64,000 nucleotides of DNA, from assembly GCA_903929355.1 (NCBI GenBank), contig CAIYUN010000050.1, positions 1 through 64,000 of the forward strand, in the 5' to 3' direction. The notes beneath the pieces were generated by a model. That model did not search any database. It was not told the DNA's origin and was given only the letters and a program-made list of their open reading frames with translations. A program made the translations under genes and the position numbers. The stretch is from an uncultured Opitutaceae bacterium. GTDB lineage: Bacteria > Verrucomicrobiota > Verrucomicrobiia > Opitutales > Opitutaceae. This document shows positions 1 to 8,912 of this stretch, piece by piece. Within the stretch, counting starts at the first letter, position 1. Each line of letters starts with the position of its first letter.

Positions 1-631
1 GGGGTGAGGGCACCCCGCCTCCAGCAGAATCTTCTCCACCATACTCAAAATTCCTAAACTTCGCGTGCGCCCGCCAGACGCGGGCGGTGAGGGCGTCGAG
101 GTCGGCGTCGGGCGCGACAAGCAGGTTGGCCACGGCAGTGGTCACTTCCCCCGCCCGCGCCACCTGCCAGCGGGGGACAAACACCCGGGCGGCCGGAAAC
201 CTTTCGCCCGGCTCGACGTCGTCCAAAAAGGTGAAGCTGGTGAAAAAATGCGGCCCGCCAAACGGCGCGGCCACGTCGCCGACCGCAATCGTGTGGGCCA
301 GCGTCTCATCAATGAACGCCTGCACGGCGGCGAACCGCCCCGGTCCGTGCGCCTCGTGCGTCAGCACAGCTTCCGCCCCGGCAAGCGCGCTGGCGTGCGC
401 CGGCCGCTCGGCGTAGAAATGCAGCTCCCCCGGCTCGTAGATCGACTCGAGCACCGCCAGCGGATCGAGCGCGTCCACCGCCAGCGAGATGCTGACCAGC
501 TTCGGCCGGCCATCGTGCCGGGCCGCGCCGCCACACTGCGCGAGGAAGGCGCGCAACGCCTCGGGCGACGATTGGTCGGCGGGATGGAGCGGGAGGATGG
601 TCACGGCGGAAAGAGGCCAGATGTCAGCCAT
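1..631 (-). CDS. menF: isochorismate synthase, N-terminal part (cut by window edge)
   Basis: About 210 residues of an open frame that runs off the left edge. It would convert chorismate to isochorismate, the first step of menaquinone (or siderophore) synthesis. The N-terminal part reads like the chorismate-binding enzyme family, with LHFYAERPAHASALAGAEAV followed by FGGPHFF, an FPAARVFVPRWQVAR stretch and a KFRNFEY segment. The conserved catalytic C-terminal half lies outside the window. ATG at 631 (MADIWPLSAVTILPLHP) is preferred; GTG at 604 is an alternative. It lies 49 bases downstream of metG on the same strand and may be co-transcribed. At the edge the frame runs into a GC-rich palindrome found twice more in the window, so the gene could be interrupted there. 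The MenF versus EntC/DhbC assignment is inferred from family resemblance only. Confidence 0.75.
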   Translation of the reverse strand, partial: MADIWPLSAVTILPLHPADQSSPEALRAFLAQCGGAARHDGRPKLVSISLAVDALDPLAVLESIYEPGELHFYAERPAHASALAGAEAVLTHEAHGPGRFAAVQAFIDETLAHTIAVGDVAAPFGGPHFFTSFTFLDDVEPGERFPAARVFVPRWQVARAGEVTTAVANLLVAPDADLDALTARVWRAHAKFRNFEYGGEDSAGGGVPSP

Positions 632-680
632 TGGAGACGAAAGCATTCGCCGCGTATTTGCGTGACCGGGCTTCCCCTCC

Positions 681-2207
681 TCATTTCTTCGTCTCCGGCT
701 TCGGGAAGAGGATCGCGGACTCGGCGACCTTGTGGCCGGTCAGCCGGGTGCCCCAGACCAGCTCCTCCCGCCACACCGGTCCGGGCTGGTGGCCGAGGAC
801 CCCGTAGATTTTCTCCGTCGTACCGGGCATAACGGCGGCGAGCAGGCCGACCCCCAGCCGAAGTGCCTCGGCCATGGTGGCGAGGGACGTGCGCAGCAGC
901 GCCTGATCGGCCGGCTCGGCCGATTTGCCGAGCTTCCACGGCGCGCGTTTCTCGATGTAGGCGTTGGTCGCGGTGACGAACGCAATGACACGCTCCAGCG
1001 CCAGATGGAACTGGAAGGCCTCGTGCAGCGCAATGACCTCGTCGCGGGTGGCGGCCCAAAGCGCGCCCAGCCCAAGTTCCCACTCCCCGGCCGTATCCGC
1101 CGCCGGCACGACCCCCCCCGCGAAGCGGTTGGTCATGTTGAGCACGCGGTTGACCAAGTTGCCGAGATTGTTGGCGAGCTCGCTGTTGTAACGCACCAGG
1201 AATTGCGCGGACGAGAAATCGCTGTCCTGCCCGACACTCATCTCGCGGATGAGGAAATAGCGCAGGGCATCGACCCCATACTGGTCGGCAAACCCGATGG
1301 GATCGACAAAATTGCCGGTGCTCTTGGACATTTTTGCGCCATTGACCGACCACCAGCCGTGGGCGAGCAGGGTGCGCGGCGGGGCGAGGCCGAGCGCCTT
1401 GAGCATGATGGGCCAATAGACGGCATGGGGCGGCACCAGGATGTCCTTGCCGATCACATGGAGATCGGCCGGCCAGACCCCTGGACGGTCCGCCACCGCA
1501 GAGTAGTAGTTCACCAGCGCATCGAACCAGACATAGGTGACATACTGGTCGTCAAACGGCAGGGGGATGCCCCACTCCAACCGTTCCCGCGGGCGCGAGA
1601 TGCAAAGGTCGTTGAGCGGCTCGGCCAGAAATTCCAGAACCTGCTTCTGCCGGTAACGCGGGAAGATGAAATCGTCATGCTCTTTGAGATGCGCGATGAG
1701 CCATTCCTGATAGGCCCGCAGCTTGAAGAAATAGTTCGTCTCGGTGATCTCGGTCACCTCCCCGTAGAGCTCGGGCCAGCTGCCGTCGGGATGGCGGTCC
1801 TTGTCCTGGAGAAACTGCTCCTGCCGCGTGGAATAGAAACCCCGGTATTCCGCCTGGTAGATCTCGCCCTGGTCAAAGAGTTTCTGGAGCAGGGCGCAAA
1901 CAACCGTCTTGTGCCGGTCCTCGGTGGTGCGGATGAAATCGTCGTTGGAGATGTTGAGTTTGGCGCAGAGGGCGCGGAACTCCGGCGTGACCTCGTCACA
2001 AAACTGCTGCGGCGGGATGCCGCGGGCCCGGGCGCTCTGCTGCACCTTCTGGCCATGCTCGTCCACCCCGGTGAGGAAAAAGACCTGGTCGCCCATCAGC
2101 CGGCGGAAGCGCGCGATCACGTCGGCCAGCACCTTTTCGTAGGCGTGGCCGAGATGCGGCGAGCCGTTGACGTAGTCAATGGCGGTCGTGAGGTAGAATG
2201 TCTTCAT
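681..2207 (-). CDS. metG: methionyl-tRNA synthetase
   Basis: A 508-residue class I aminoacyl-tRNA synthetase that charges tRNA-Met in the cytoplasm. The HIGH-type motif HLGH is at residues 18-21 and KMSKS at 292-296, with TGVDEHGQKVQQSA and YVTYVWFDALVNYYSA between them. The region that carries zinc-binding cysteines in other MetRS types reads GFYSTRQEQF, so this looks like the zinc-free short form. It also lacks the C-terminal tRNA-binding domain of longer enzymes. The frame is open upstream to 2465, but homology begins at MKTFYLTT, so the ATG at 2207 is chosen. It is divergent from the kinase gene at 2298, with 90 bases between them. Confidence 0.97.
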   Translation of the reverse strand: MKTFYLTTAIDYVNGSPHLGHAYEKVLADVIARFRRLMGDQVFFLTGVDEHGQKVQQSARARGIPPQQFCDEVTPEFRALCAKLNISNDDFIRTTEDRHKTVVCALLQKLFDQGEIYQAEYRGFYSTRQEQFLQDKDRHPDGSWPELYGEVTEITETNYFFKLRAYQEWLIAHLKEHDDFIFPRYRQKQVLEFLAEPLNDLCISRPRERLEWGIPLPFDDQYVTYVWFDALVNYYSAVADRPGVWPADLHVIGKDILVPPHAVYWPIMLKALGLAPPRTLLAHGWWSVNGAKMSKSTGNFVDPIGFADQYGVDALRYFLIREMSVGQDSDFSSAQFLVRYNSELANNLGNLVNRVLNMTNRFAGGVVPAADTAGEWELGLGALWAATRDEVIALHEAFQFHLALERVIAFVTATNAYIEKRAPWKLGKSAEPADQALLRTSLATMAEALRLGVGLLAAVMPGTTEKIYGVLGHQPGPVWREELVWGTRLTGHKVAESAILFPKPETKK

Positions 2208-2255
2208 GCGCGGGGGGAGGCAGCAGAACGGCGCGCGGGGCAAATGTCGAAGGTT

Positions 2256-2284
2256 TTGACACCCGGCCCGGCCCGGACAGGCTG
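2256..2284 (+). promoter_or_regulatory. putative sigma-70-type promoter for the kinase/regulator pair
   Basis: TTGACA at 2256-2261 is a perfect -35 box. After a 16-base spacer comes CAGGCT at 2278-2283, which resembles a weak -10. The histidine kinase ATG follows at 2298. No transcription data are available. Confidence 0.4.
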
Positions 2285-2297
2285 CGGGGTCGCCGCC

Positions 2298-3308
2298 ATG
2301 CACCCGATCACGCGCCTCTCCCTCATCGCCGGCCTGCTGCTGGCCATCGGCGCGGCGGCGCTGCTGCTGCAGACCTGGGTCGGGATGGCGGCGCCGCCCG
2401 AGGCTCCGGCCCCCGTCGGGGCGCCCGCCGACCCGCACCGCCGCGAATACGAGCACCGGCAGCAACTGGCCGCCGCCACCTTGAGCCTCCTGGCGCTGGC
2501 CGGCATCACCGCCGCCGCCGTGCTACCGCGCCCGTGGGCGCGGCCCACGGGTGACGGGGCGGCCCGGCAGGGCGTCGAGCTGCTGGCCCGTGCCGCCGCC
2601 ACGCAGAGCGAGGCGCTCGCCCGCGAGCGCGATGTGCGCCATCGCACGGAGGAGAATCTGGCAATGGAACAGATGCGCGCCGGCCAGGCGGTCGCCGACA
2701 AGGTCCGGCTCGGACGCGACCTGCACGATGGCATGATCCAATCGCTGTATGCGACCGGCCTCACGCTCACGGCGGCCCGAGGCAAAATCACCGCCGAGCC
2801 CGCGCGCGCCGCGGAACTGCTCGACCGCGGGGTGGAGCTGCTCAACGCCACGATCCGCGACATGCGCGCCGCCATCGGCGGCCTGTCCGCCGCCCGGCAG
2901 CAGGAGCAGAGTTTTCCCGCCGCCGTGGGCCTCGTGCTGGAGATGCTCAGCTCCGGCCGGGCAGTGGTGTTTGACACCCGGCTCGACGCGGAGGCGGCGG
3001 CCCGCGTGGGCGAAGGGCAGTGTGCCGACCTGCTGCAAATCATCCGCGAAGCGGTGAGCAACGCCCTCCGCCACGGCGCGGCCCACACCGTGACCGTGCG
3101 CCTGAATGAAGACCAAGGGAACCTCTGCCTGCTGGTGCAGGACGACGGCCGCGGATTCGATCCCGACCGGGCACCCGCCGTCGGCCAAGGGCTGGGCAAC
3201 CTGCGCGCCCGCGCGGAGCTCCTGCGCGGCGAGCTGGGGGTGACCAGCCGCCCGGGGGCGGGCACGCGGGTCGTACTGACGTTTCCGGTCCCAGCCGCCG
3301 CGCCATGA
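2298..3308 (+). CDS. membrane sensor histidine kinase, NarL/DesK type (HisKA_3)
   Basis: 336 residues. Two hydrophobic segments (about 7-27 and 57-77) enclose a short Pro/Ala-rich periplasmic loop, so there is little room for a folded sensor domain. A linker (about 90-135) leads to the HisKA_3 dimerisation region with H143 in GRDLHDGMIQSLYATGL as the phosphorylated histidine. The HATPase_c domain follows, with REAVSNALRHG as N-box and DDGRGFDP as G-box. The stop overlaps the start of the next gene (ATGA), so translational coupling with its cognate response regulator is likely. ATG 2298 is chosen because it puts the first transmembrane segment at the extreme N-terminus. The signal sensed is unknown. 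Confidence 0.9.
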   Translation: MHPITRLSLIAGLLLAIGAAALLLQTWVGMAAPPEAPAPVGAPADPHRREYEHRQQLAAATLSLLALAGITAAAVLPRPWARPTGDGAARQGVELLARAAATQSEALARERDVRHRTEENLAMEQMRAGQAVADKVRLGRDLHDGMIQSLYATGLTLTAARGKITAEPARAAELLDRGVELLNATIRDMRAAIGGLSAARQQEQSFPAAVGLVLEMLSSGRAVVFDTRLDAEAAARVGEGQCADLLQIIREAVSNALRHGAAHTVTVRLNEDQGNLCLLVQDDGRGFDPDRAPAVGQGLGNLRARAELLRGELGVTSRPGAGTRVVLTFPVPAAAP

Positions 3309-3961
3309 AACCATCCCACCCACCCATCCGCCTGGTGATCGTGGACGACAGCGGGCTCGTGCGTGCCGGTCTCCGCGCGCTCTTGGAAGATGTACCGGGA
3401 TTGCACCTGGCCGGTGAGGCCGGCACAGCCGCCGCCGCGCTGGAGGTGTGCGGCCGGGAAAAGCCCGACGTCGTGCTGCTCGACCTCCGCCTGCCCGATG
3501 GCACCGGCCTGGACGTTTGCCGCCAGCTCCTAAAACAGCGGCCGGACACGCGGGTGGTCTTTCTGACCTCAACCGACGACGAGCAGGCGGTGGACGAGGC
3601 CATCCGGGCCGGGGCGCACGGCTACCTGCTCAAGGATATCAACGGCCCCGGCCTGGTGCAGGCGATCCGCGCCACCGCCGCCGGCCAGTCCATCCTCGAT
3701 CCGCTGATCACGGCGCGCGTGCTGAACCTCATGCGCACCTCCGGTGGGCCGGCCACGCTGGCGGCGCTCTCGCCCCAGGAACGCCGGGTGCTCGCGCTCA
3801 TCGCCGAAGGGCACACCAACAAGGAGGTGGCCACCGCGCTCGGTCTGGCGGAAAAGACGGTGAAAAACTACCTGAGCAATGTCTTTGAAAAATTGCACGT
3901 CACCCGCCGCGCCCAGGCCGCCGCGCTCTATGCCCGGGACCAACGGCCGCCGAAATCCTAG
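3305..3961 (+). CDS. LuxR/NarL-family response regulator
   Basis: 218 residues. The receiver domain covers about 9-125, with acidic pocket VIVDDS and phospho-acceptor D60 in PDVVLLDLRLPDG; the conserved Lys is in GYLLKDI. A C-terminal LuxR-type helix-turn-helix occupies about 153-208 (LSPQERRVLALIAEGHTNKEVA, EKTVKNYLSNVFEKL). It overlaps the upstream kinase gene by four bases and is its evident partner. Targets are unknown. The closest downstream genes are the pseudopilin cassette on the same strand, about 100 bases away, which is a possible but unproven target. Confidence 0.93.
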   Translation: MKPSHPPIRLVIVDDSGLVRAGLRALLEDVPGLHLAGEAGTAAAALEVCGREKPDVVLLDLRLPDGTGLDVCRQLLKQRPDTRVVFLTSTDDEQAVDEAIRAGAHGYLLKDINGPGLVQAIRATAAGQSILDPLITARVLNLMRTSGGPATLAALSPQERRVLALIAEGHTNKEVATALGLAEKTVKNYLSNVFEKLHVTRRAQAAALYARDQRPPKS

Positions 3962-3975
3962 GGCCAAACGGCCCT
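3960..3975 (+). terminator. possible hairpin terminator after the response regulator
   Basis: AGGGCC-aaac-GGCCCT starts on the last base of the stop codon region. The stem is perfect but short and no T-tract follows, so it is a weak candidate. Confidence 0.25.
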
Positions 3976-4063
3976 GGCCGGGCAGGGGCCAATGCGGGCC
4001 GGATTGACTCTGGCAAATTGCCGCGACTCTGCTAGGCTCTCCACCCTGTCCATTTCATCCGCG

Positions 4064-4789
4064 ATGCCCACTTCCACCCTGCGCCCCTCCCGCCAAAAGG
4101 CGATGACCCTCATTGAGGTGCTGATTGCATTGGCGATTCTGGCCCTGAGCATCGCGGGGGTCTATGCCACGCTGATGCAAAGCCGGCGAATGACCGAGGG
4201 CAGCATCGCCCAGAGCACGGCGCTCACCATTGTGGAAGGCTACATGGAGCAGATGAAGAACATGGAGCTCAACCAGATGGTCGGTGGCAGCGACGCCCAG
4301 GGCAATCCCTCAATGGCCGCCGGTTCCTTCACCATCCCGACGCTGCTCAACCAGAGTCTCCCCGATCCGCTCACGGTTTCCACCGGGACGCCACCGGCGC
4401 TCACCAGCCTCAACCCCGGGGTGACGCCGACCGGACTTCAGGACAACCTCAAGAGCTACTCGGTGGACGCTGGCAGCGGCGCCACCAATTTGTTCGGGTC
4501 CGGCAGTGTCAGCACCACCACCCAGGTGCCGTGGACCACCATCTGGCCCCACGCCTTGAATTACGCCAACGCCGAGTCCGATGGCGTGGTGAACGCCACC
4601 AATACCGGGCTAAACGACCTACATCTCAACCTCTGGGTCTGGGTTTCCGACCTCAGCGGCACCACCGCACAGGCCACCAAGGTGTACGGGCTCACGATCA
4701 TCTATACCTTCCAGTTCACCGACGGCGGCCAGACCCACTACAACTCGGGCGAAGTCCGCACGATCCGCTCCAACGTTCCCACCTTTTGA
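4064..4789 (+). CDS. type IV pilin-like (pseudopilin) protein, cassette gene 1
   Basis: 241 residues. A short basic leader ends in SRQKA, followed by MTLIEVLIALAILALSIAG, a class III (prepilin) signal with the conserved Glu at +5 and a hydrophobic helix. The remaining 200 or so residues are Ser/Thr/Gly/Asn-rich, with a C-terminal half rich in beta-type sequence (LHLNLWVWVSDL, GLTIIYTFQFTDG). ATG 4064 is preferred over an upstream start at 3992 because it gives a normal short leader. It is 2 bases from the next pseudopilin gene, so the three genes 4064-8239 form an operon. The arrangement resembles the Verru_Chthon cassettes, but I cannot assign a specific letter. Confidence 0.85.
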   Translation: MPTSTLRPSRQKAMTLIEVLIALAILALSIAGVYATLMQSRRMTEGSIAQSTALTIVEGYMEQMKNMELNQMVGGSDAQGNPSMAAGSFTIPTLLNQSLPDPLTVSTGTPPALTSLNPGVTPTGLQDNLKSYSVDAGSGATNLFGSGSVSTTTQVPWTTIWPHALNYANAESDGVVNATNTGLNDLHLNLWVWVSDLSGTTAQATKVYGLTIIYTFQFTDGGQTHYNSGEVRTIRSNVPTF

Positions 4790-4791
4790 CC

Positions 4792-5496
4792 ATGCCACCC
4801 CTGCCCCGCACGATCCGCTCGTCCTCCCCTGGCTTCACCCTCGTCGAGTTGATGGTGTCGGTGGCGATCCTTGGCTTTGTGGTGCTGGGCGTGCTCCGCT
4901 TCACGATCGCGGCCGAAAACATCCTGAACTACGAAGCCGGCCGGATTTCGATCAACAACGACATCCGCAGTTTCACGCAGGCGATGACGACCAATGCGGT
5001 GTATGCCAATTACTTCCTTATTTACCCCAATTTCACCACCCGCTCCACCACGACCGGCACCGGCAGCAGCGCGGTGACGCTGGATGCCAGCGTGAACGAC
5101 GGCATGTCGGGCGACTTCCTGGTGCTGGTCACCGCCAACACCGACCCCACCACCGGGCTGCTGACCATCAGCAAGCTGGTCGGGTATTACCGCGATCCCG
5201 CCTCCCCCGGGGTGGCGAGCAGCACCGGGCCAGTTCGCACCTTCACCATCAACCTCAACCCGGCCGTCGATCCCTCCATCACTCCGGTTTACAGCCTGCT
5301 CAACTCCTATGTGCCGACCGGCACCGCCCATACCAATCCCATCGTCCTCCAACTCGCCCAAGGCCTGTCCAATGGCACTTTGTTCTACGATTTCTACGAC
5401 CGCAGCGTGATCATCAACGGGCAGGTGATCGAGCAGGGCAACCAGTTCAAACAGGCGGTCAACACCTACGACTTCACCGTGTCGCCCCGAGGCTGA
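4792..5496 (+). CDS. type IV pilin-like (pseudopilin) protein, cassette gene 2
   Basis: 234 residues with a textbook prepilin signal: leader ending in SSSPG, cleavage before FTLVELMVSVAILGFVVLGV, Glu at +5. Residues 40-234 form a globular part rich in Thr, Ser and Asn, without cysteines. It begins 2 bases after the stop of gene 1 and ends 19 bases before gene 3. Processing would need a prepilin peptidase, which is not in this window. It is probably a minor pseudopilin of a type II secretion- or pilus-like machine at the inner membrane. Confidence 0.87.
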   Translation: MPPLPRTIRSSSPGFTLVELMVSVAILGFVVLGVLRFTIAAENILNYEAGRISINNDIRSFTQAMTTNAVYANYFLIYPNFTTRSTTTGTGSSAVTLDASVNDGMSGDFLVLVTANTDPTTGLLTISKLVGYYRDPASPGVASSTGPVRTFTINLNPAVDPSITPVYSLLNSYVPTGTAHTNPIVLQLAQGLSNGTLFYDFYDRSVIINGQVIEQGNQFKQAVNTYDFTVSPRG

Positions 5497-5515
5497 CCCT
5501 AATTCCGGACCCACC

Positions 5516-8239
5516 ATGAGACCACCCGCCTCCTCCCTTCCGTCCCGCCGCCAGCGCGGCTCCGCGTTCATCACCGTGGCGATTTTCACCACCATCCTGA
5601 TGCTGCTGGCCGCCTCCATCATCAGTTGGTCCACGACCGAACGCCGCTTGAATTCCCGCAACAGCTACTGGCTCGAGGCGCGCAACGCGGCCGAGGCCGT
5701 GGCCGAGTATGGCTTCTCCCAGGTGCACAACCAGTTCGCGGTCCAGGCCAGCCCCCCCTCGTTTGATCCGGCAGGCACCAGCCACCTCATTCTGCCGCCC
5801 CTCAGCTTCTTCGCCAACAGCAATATCGATACGAACACCAATTCATCCACCGACGTCCACAGCCTCCAGCTCATCGGCGGGACGGTGCAGAATGTGCCGG
5901 CGTCCGGCGCCCTGTATTATGTCGATCCCAACAACCCCGGCAACGCCACCGACCCCTTGAAGGGCCAATGGGTTTTCCGCCGCGACATCGCCGTGATGGC
6001 CAGCGCCACGGCGGTGCCACCGTCCTATGGCCTCCCGTTCACCGCCTATGTGACCGAAAAAGTCTCCGTCCGCGGCGCGCCGCTTTTTTCCCACGCGATC
6101 TTTTACGCCAACAATGACCTGGAGATCTTTCCCGGCCCCCAGATGGACATCTACGGCCCGGTGCATTGCAACGGCAACATGTTCGTGAGCCCCTCGACCG
6201 GCCTCAATTTTCATGGTCCGGTCAGCCTCACCCAGAACCTCTATCATGCGTATGCCAACAGCAACACCCTGTCGTGGGGCACCGGCAACCAGACCCTGTC
6301 CACCGGTCCGGTGAATTTCAGCACCAGCGCGGGAACCCTCGTCAATCTGAACACCACCGGCACCTCCACGGGCTGGAAGGACAGCACCATGGGGGCCGAC
6401 AACGGCCTCGCCGGCACGGCCACCCTCGCCGCCCTCGTCACCAACACCACCAGCGTGGCCTTCCGTCAATTTGGCGCCCAAACCTATTTCAATGGCATGC
6501 TGCAGACGGGTTCCATGGGCGTGCAGTCTTACAACCCGGTCGCATTCACCGAGGACATTGGTCCCGACAACATCGCCGGCGGCCTCGGGCCCGACCCGCA
6601 TGTGATGATCGAGCCCCCGTTTTCCAGCGCCAGCCTGTCCAGCGGTGCCTTGACCGCCCTGCAACAGGCCAATCTGGCGCAAATCAACCAACAGAAGATT
6701 TCCGAGCAGGCGGGGCTTTACATCACGGTGACCGTCAGCTCCCCGACGGTCGCCAACACTGCCACCAACTCCACCGTCACCGTCCTGACCACCACGAACA
6801 GCGCCCTCGCCGCGCTGGTGCCCGCCGCGAATTCGGCGGCCACCATTGCTTTCTACGGACCGGCCGGTTCGGCCCCCGCCGGCACCCCTTCCTGGTTGGT
6901 GGGCCCGAACGGCGGCATCCTGCTGAATCCCCCGACCAATATAACCAATCCCGCCACCACCACCATCTCCGGTGCCAGCAGTTCCATCAGTCCGCCATTG
7001 GTGACCTACATTCCTTTTCGCCGGGTGCAGACCACCGTCACCAAGTCCGGCGGCACCGCCACCGCCAGCTTCAACGTGCTCAACGCCGCCAATACTATCG
7101 TCGGGACCCTTCCCACCGCCACCGTGACCAGCGCCACCAATGCCTCCACCGGGACCAGCTACTCCGTTTTTCCGTTGTCCGCCACCGGCGCCACCTCGAT
7201 CGCCACCAACGGAACCACCACCATCACGACCACCGGCAGCAGCCTCACCACCACCTATGGCTCCGGTCTCTATGACCAGCGCCGCGGGCAGAGCACCGTC
7301 ACCCCCACCACCGCCACCTTGAATTCCACCCAGGCCGTGGGGGCCATTGACCTCGTGCAGGTGGACATGAAGGCGTTGTCCAATGCGGTCAACGCGATGG
7401 TCACGGGCACCACCTCGGTCCTGAGCGCGAGTTCCGCCATCACCACCTCCATCAGCGCCGGCGGCACCTCCAGTGTCTGGGGCTCGGCGACGGGCCAGTG
7501 GAATGGCGGGGTCTATATTGACGTCGAAGCGCCCGCGGCGGTCGCCGAAACGTCCAACCAGACCACGAGCGTCCGCCTGGTGGACGGCCAAGTCCCCAGC
7601 GGCAGCAGCCTGATTCCGGCCAACGCGCCCAACGACAGCAACACCAATGCCGGCTCCGGGCTCATCGTCGCCACGAACGCCCCCATCTATGTCCTCGGCA
7701 ACTTCAATGCGGACGGATCCAGCGGGAGCGCCACCATGCCCGACGACGGCGGGGCCGGCACCGCCGCCAGCCCGACCAGGGAATGCCCGGTCGCCCTGGC
7801 GGGCGACGCCATCACCATTCTCTCCCCGGCTTGGCAGGACATTAAAAGCCTGACCATCGACAACTCCACCTCGACCAACGTTGAAATTGCGGCGGCGCTG
7901 ATGACGGGGATCTCCCCCACCACCAATACTTCGAACAGCGGTGGCGCGCACAATCTGCCGCGGTTTCTGGAGGCCTGGGGGGCCACGGCTTATCTCCGCG
8001 GTTCACTCGTGACCACTTACAGCTCCAAGGTGGGAGCCCAACCCTATGCCCCGAACGGCAACGGCGCCCCCTATTACGGCGCCCCCACCCGGGCCTGGGG
8101 TTTTGCCAGCGTTTTCGCCAACGGCACCTTCCCCCCTTTGACCCCCAAGGTCCTGTCCTTCCGCCGGGTGGAATTCTCCGAGATCACCCAGAGCTCGTAT
8201 TCGAGCACACTCCACCAGCTCTGGCCCAGATCGTTCTGA
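5516..8239 (+). CDS. very large PilX-like cassette protein, cassette gene 3
   Basis: 907 residues. The N-terminus RRQRGSAFITVAIFTTILML is a PilX/GspK-like membrane anchor lacking the Glu+5 of major pilins, followed by RLNSRNSYWLEARNAAEAVAEYG, typical of PilX-type proteins. The rest is a long secreted region extremely rich in Thr, Ser, Asn, Ala and Gly with many Thr-Thr/Thr-Ser tracts (about residues 400-620). The surface is therefore probably beta-rich and adhesin-like. It ends the cassette and converges on rdgB. The size and architecture fit Verru_Chthon cassette protein A by memory; no alignment could be run. Confidence 0.8.
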   Translation: MRPPASSLPSRRQRGSAFITVAIFTTILMLLAASIISWSTTERRLNSRNSYWLEARNAAEAVAEYGFSQVHNQFAVQASPPSFDPAGTSHLILPPLSFFANSNIDTNTNSSTDVHSLQLIGGTVQNVPASGALYYVDPNNPGNATDPLKGQWVFRRDIAVMASATAVPPSYGLPFTAYVTEKVSVRGAPLFSHAIFYANNDLEIFPGPQMDIYGPVHCNGNMFVSPSTGLNFHGPVSLTQNLYHAYANSNTLSWGTGNQTLSTGPVNFSTSAGTLVNLNTTGTSTGWKDSTMGADNGLAGTATLAALVTNTTSVAFRQFGAQTYFNGMLQTGSMGVQSYNPVAFTEDIGPDNIAGGLGPDPHVMIEPPFSSASLSSGALTALQQANLAQINQQKISEQAGLYITVTVSSPTVANTATNSTVTVLTTTNSALAALVPAANSAATIAFYGPAGSAPAGTPSWLVGPNGGILLNPPTNITNPATTTISGASSSISPPLVTYIPFRRVQTTVTKSGGTATASFNVLNAANTIVGTLPTATVTSATNASTGTSYSVFPLSATGATSIATNGTTTITTTGSSLTTTYGSGLYDQRRGQSTVTPTTATLNSTQAVGAIDLVQVDMKALSNAVNAMVTGTTSVLSASSAITTSISAGGTSSVWGSATGQWNGGVYIDVEAPAAVAETSNQTTSVRLVDGQVPSGSSLIPANAPNDSNTNAGSGLIVATNAPIYVLGNFNADGSSGSATMPDDGGAGTAASPTRECPVALAGDAITILSPAWQDIKSLTIDNSTSTNVEIAAALMTGISPTTNTSNSGGAHNLPRFLEAWGATAYLRGSLVTTYSSKVGAQPYAPNGNGAPYYGAPTRAWGFASVFANGTFPPLTPKVLSFRRVEFSEITQSSYSSTLHQLWPRSF

Positions 8240-8264
8240 GCCCAGATCCCGGGCGGGACGCCGC

Positions 8265-8873
8265 TCACCCGAAAATTTTTCCCCGGATCCATTCCGCCAG
8301 TTGCGCCCACGCGCGGGCGCGATGGCTGATCCCGTTCTTCACGGCGTCACCCAGCTCGGCGAAACTCCGGGTCTGCCCGTCCGGCACAAACAACGGATCG
8401 TAGCCAAACCCGGTGCCTCCCCGGGGTTCGCACAACAGCCACCCCTCGCACCGGCCCTCGAAGACCGGTTCCGCGCCTTCCGGACCGGCGACCAGCAACA
8501 CGCACACGAAACGGGCCCGACGCCCGGCGGCAGGCACGTCCCGCATCAAACCGACGAGTTTGGCCAGATTGGCCGCCGCGTCGCCCTCCGGCCCGGCAAA
8601 ATAGGCCGAATCCACCCCGGGAGCGCCGGCGAGTGCGTCCACGCACAGTCCGCTGTCGTCGGCCAGCACCCACGCGTCGGCCGGCAACCGTGGTTGCAGC
8701 GCGCGCGCCTTTTTCCGCGCGTTGCCCACGAAGGTTCCGGCGTCTTCCACGACCGGCGGCATGCCGCCGAGGGTATTGGCGGACACAATCTGCGCCAGCA
8801 GGCCGTCGCGCACGGCCAGCGCCTGCAGCTCCGCCGCCTTGTGCGGGTTGCCCGAGGCCAGGTAAAGTTTCAT
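8265..8873 (-). CDS. rdgB: XTP/dITP pyrophosphatase (RdgB/HAM1 family)
   Basis: 202 residues, normal for the family. It hydrolyses non-canonical purine nucleoside triphosphates (XTP, dITP, ITP) to keep them out of DNA and RNA. The family start LYLASGNPHKAAELQ, the central VLADDSGLCVDALAGAPGVDSA and the C-terminal FGYDPLFVPDGQTRSFAEL are all present. ATG 8873 begins the conserved core directly. It follows ribD at a 39-base gap on the same strand, in a run ribD-rdgB downstream of a metallo-hydrolase gene. Confidence 0.95.
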   Translation of the reverse strand: MKLYLASGNPHKAAELQALAVRDGLLAQIVSANTLGGMPPVVEDAGTFVGNARKKARALQPRLPADAWVLADDSGLCVDALAGAPGVDSAYFAGPEGDAAANLAKLVGLMRDVPAAGRRARFVCVLLVAGPEGAEPVFEGRCEGWLLCEPRGGTGFGYDPLFVPDGQTRSFAELGDAVKNGISHRARAWAQLAEWIRGKIFG

Positions 8874-8912
8874 GGGCTGGGATGACGGTGGGAGCTTGGC
8901 GGCCGGCCGCCC

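Noticed and set aside
732-2280. Long plus-strand open frame opposite metG
   Set aside because: It is the high-GC shadow of metG; composition and codon use are those of an antisense frame. Only the part from 2298 is a real gene.
2208-2465. 86-codon N-terminal extension of metG
   Set aside because: Open frame only; homology starts at the ATG at 2207 and the extension overlaps the kinase gene.
4004-4038. TTGACT with TAGGCT as promoter of the pseudopilin cassette
   Set aside because: The spacer is 23 bases, too long for a normal promoter.
5843-7951. 702-codon minus-strand frame opposite the PilX-like gene
   Set aside because: Gly/Arg-rich shadow with no recognisable domain; the plus-strand frame has a membrane anchor and matches its operon.
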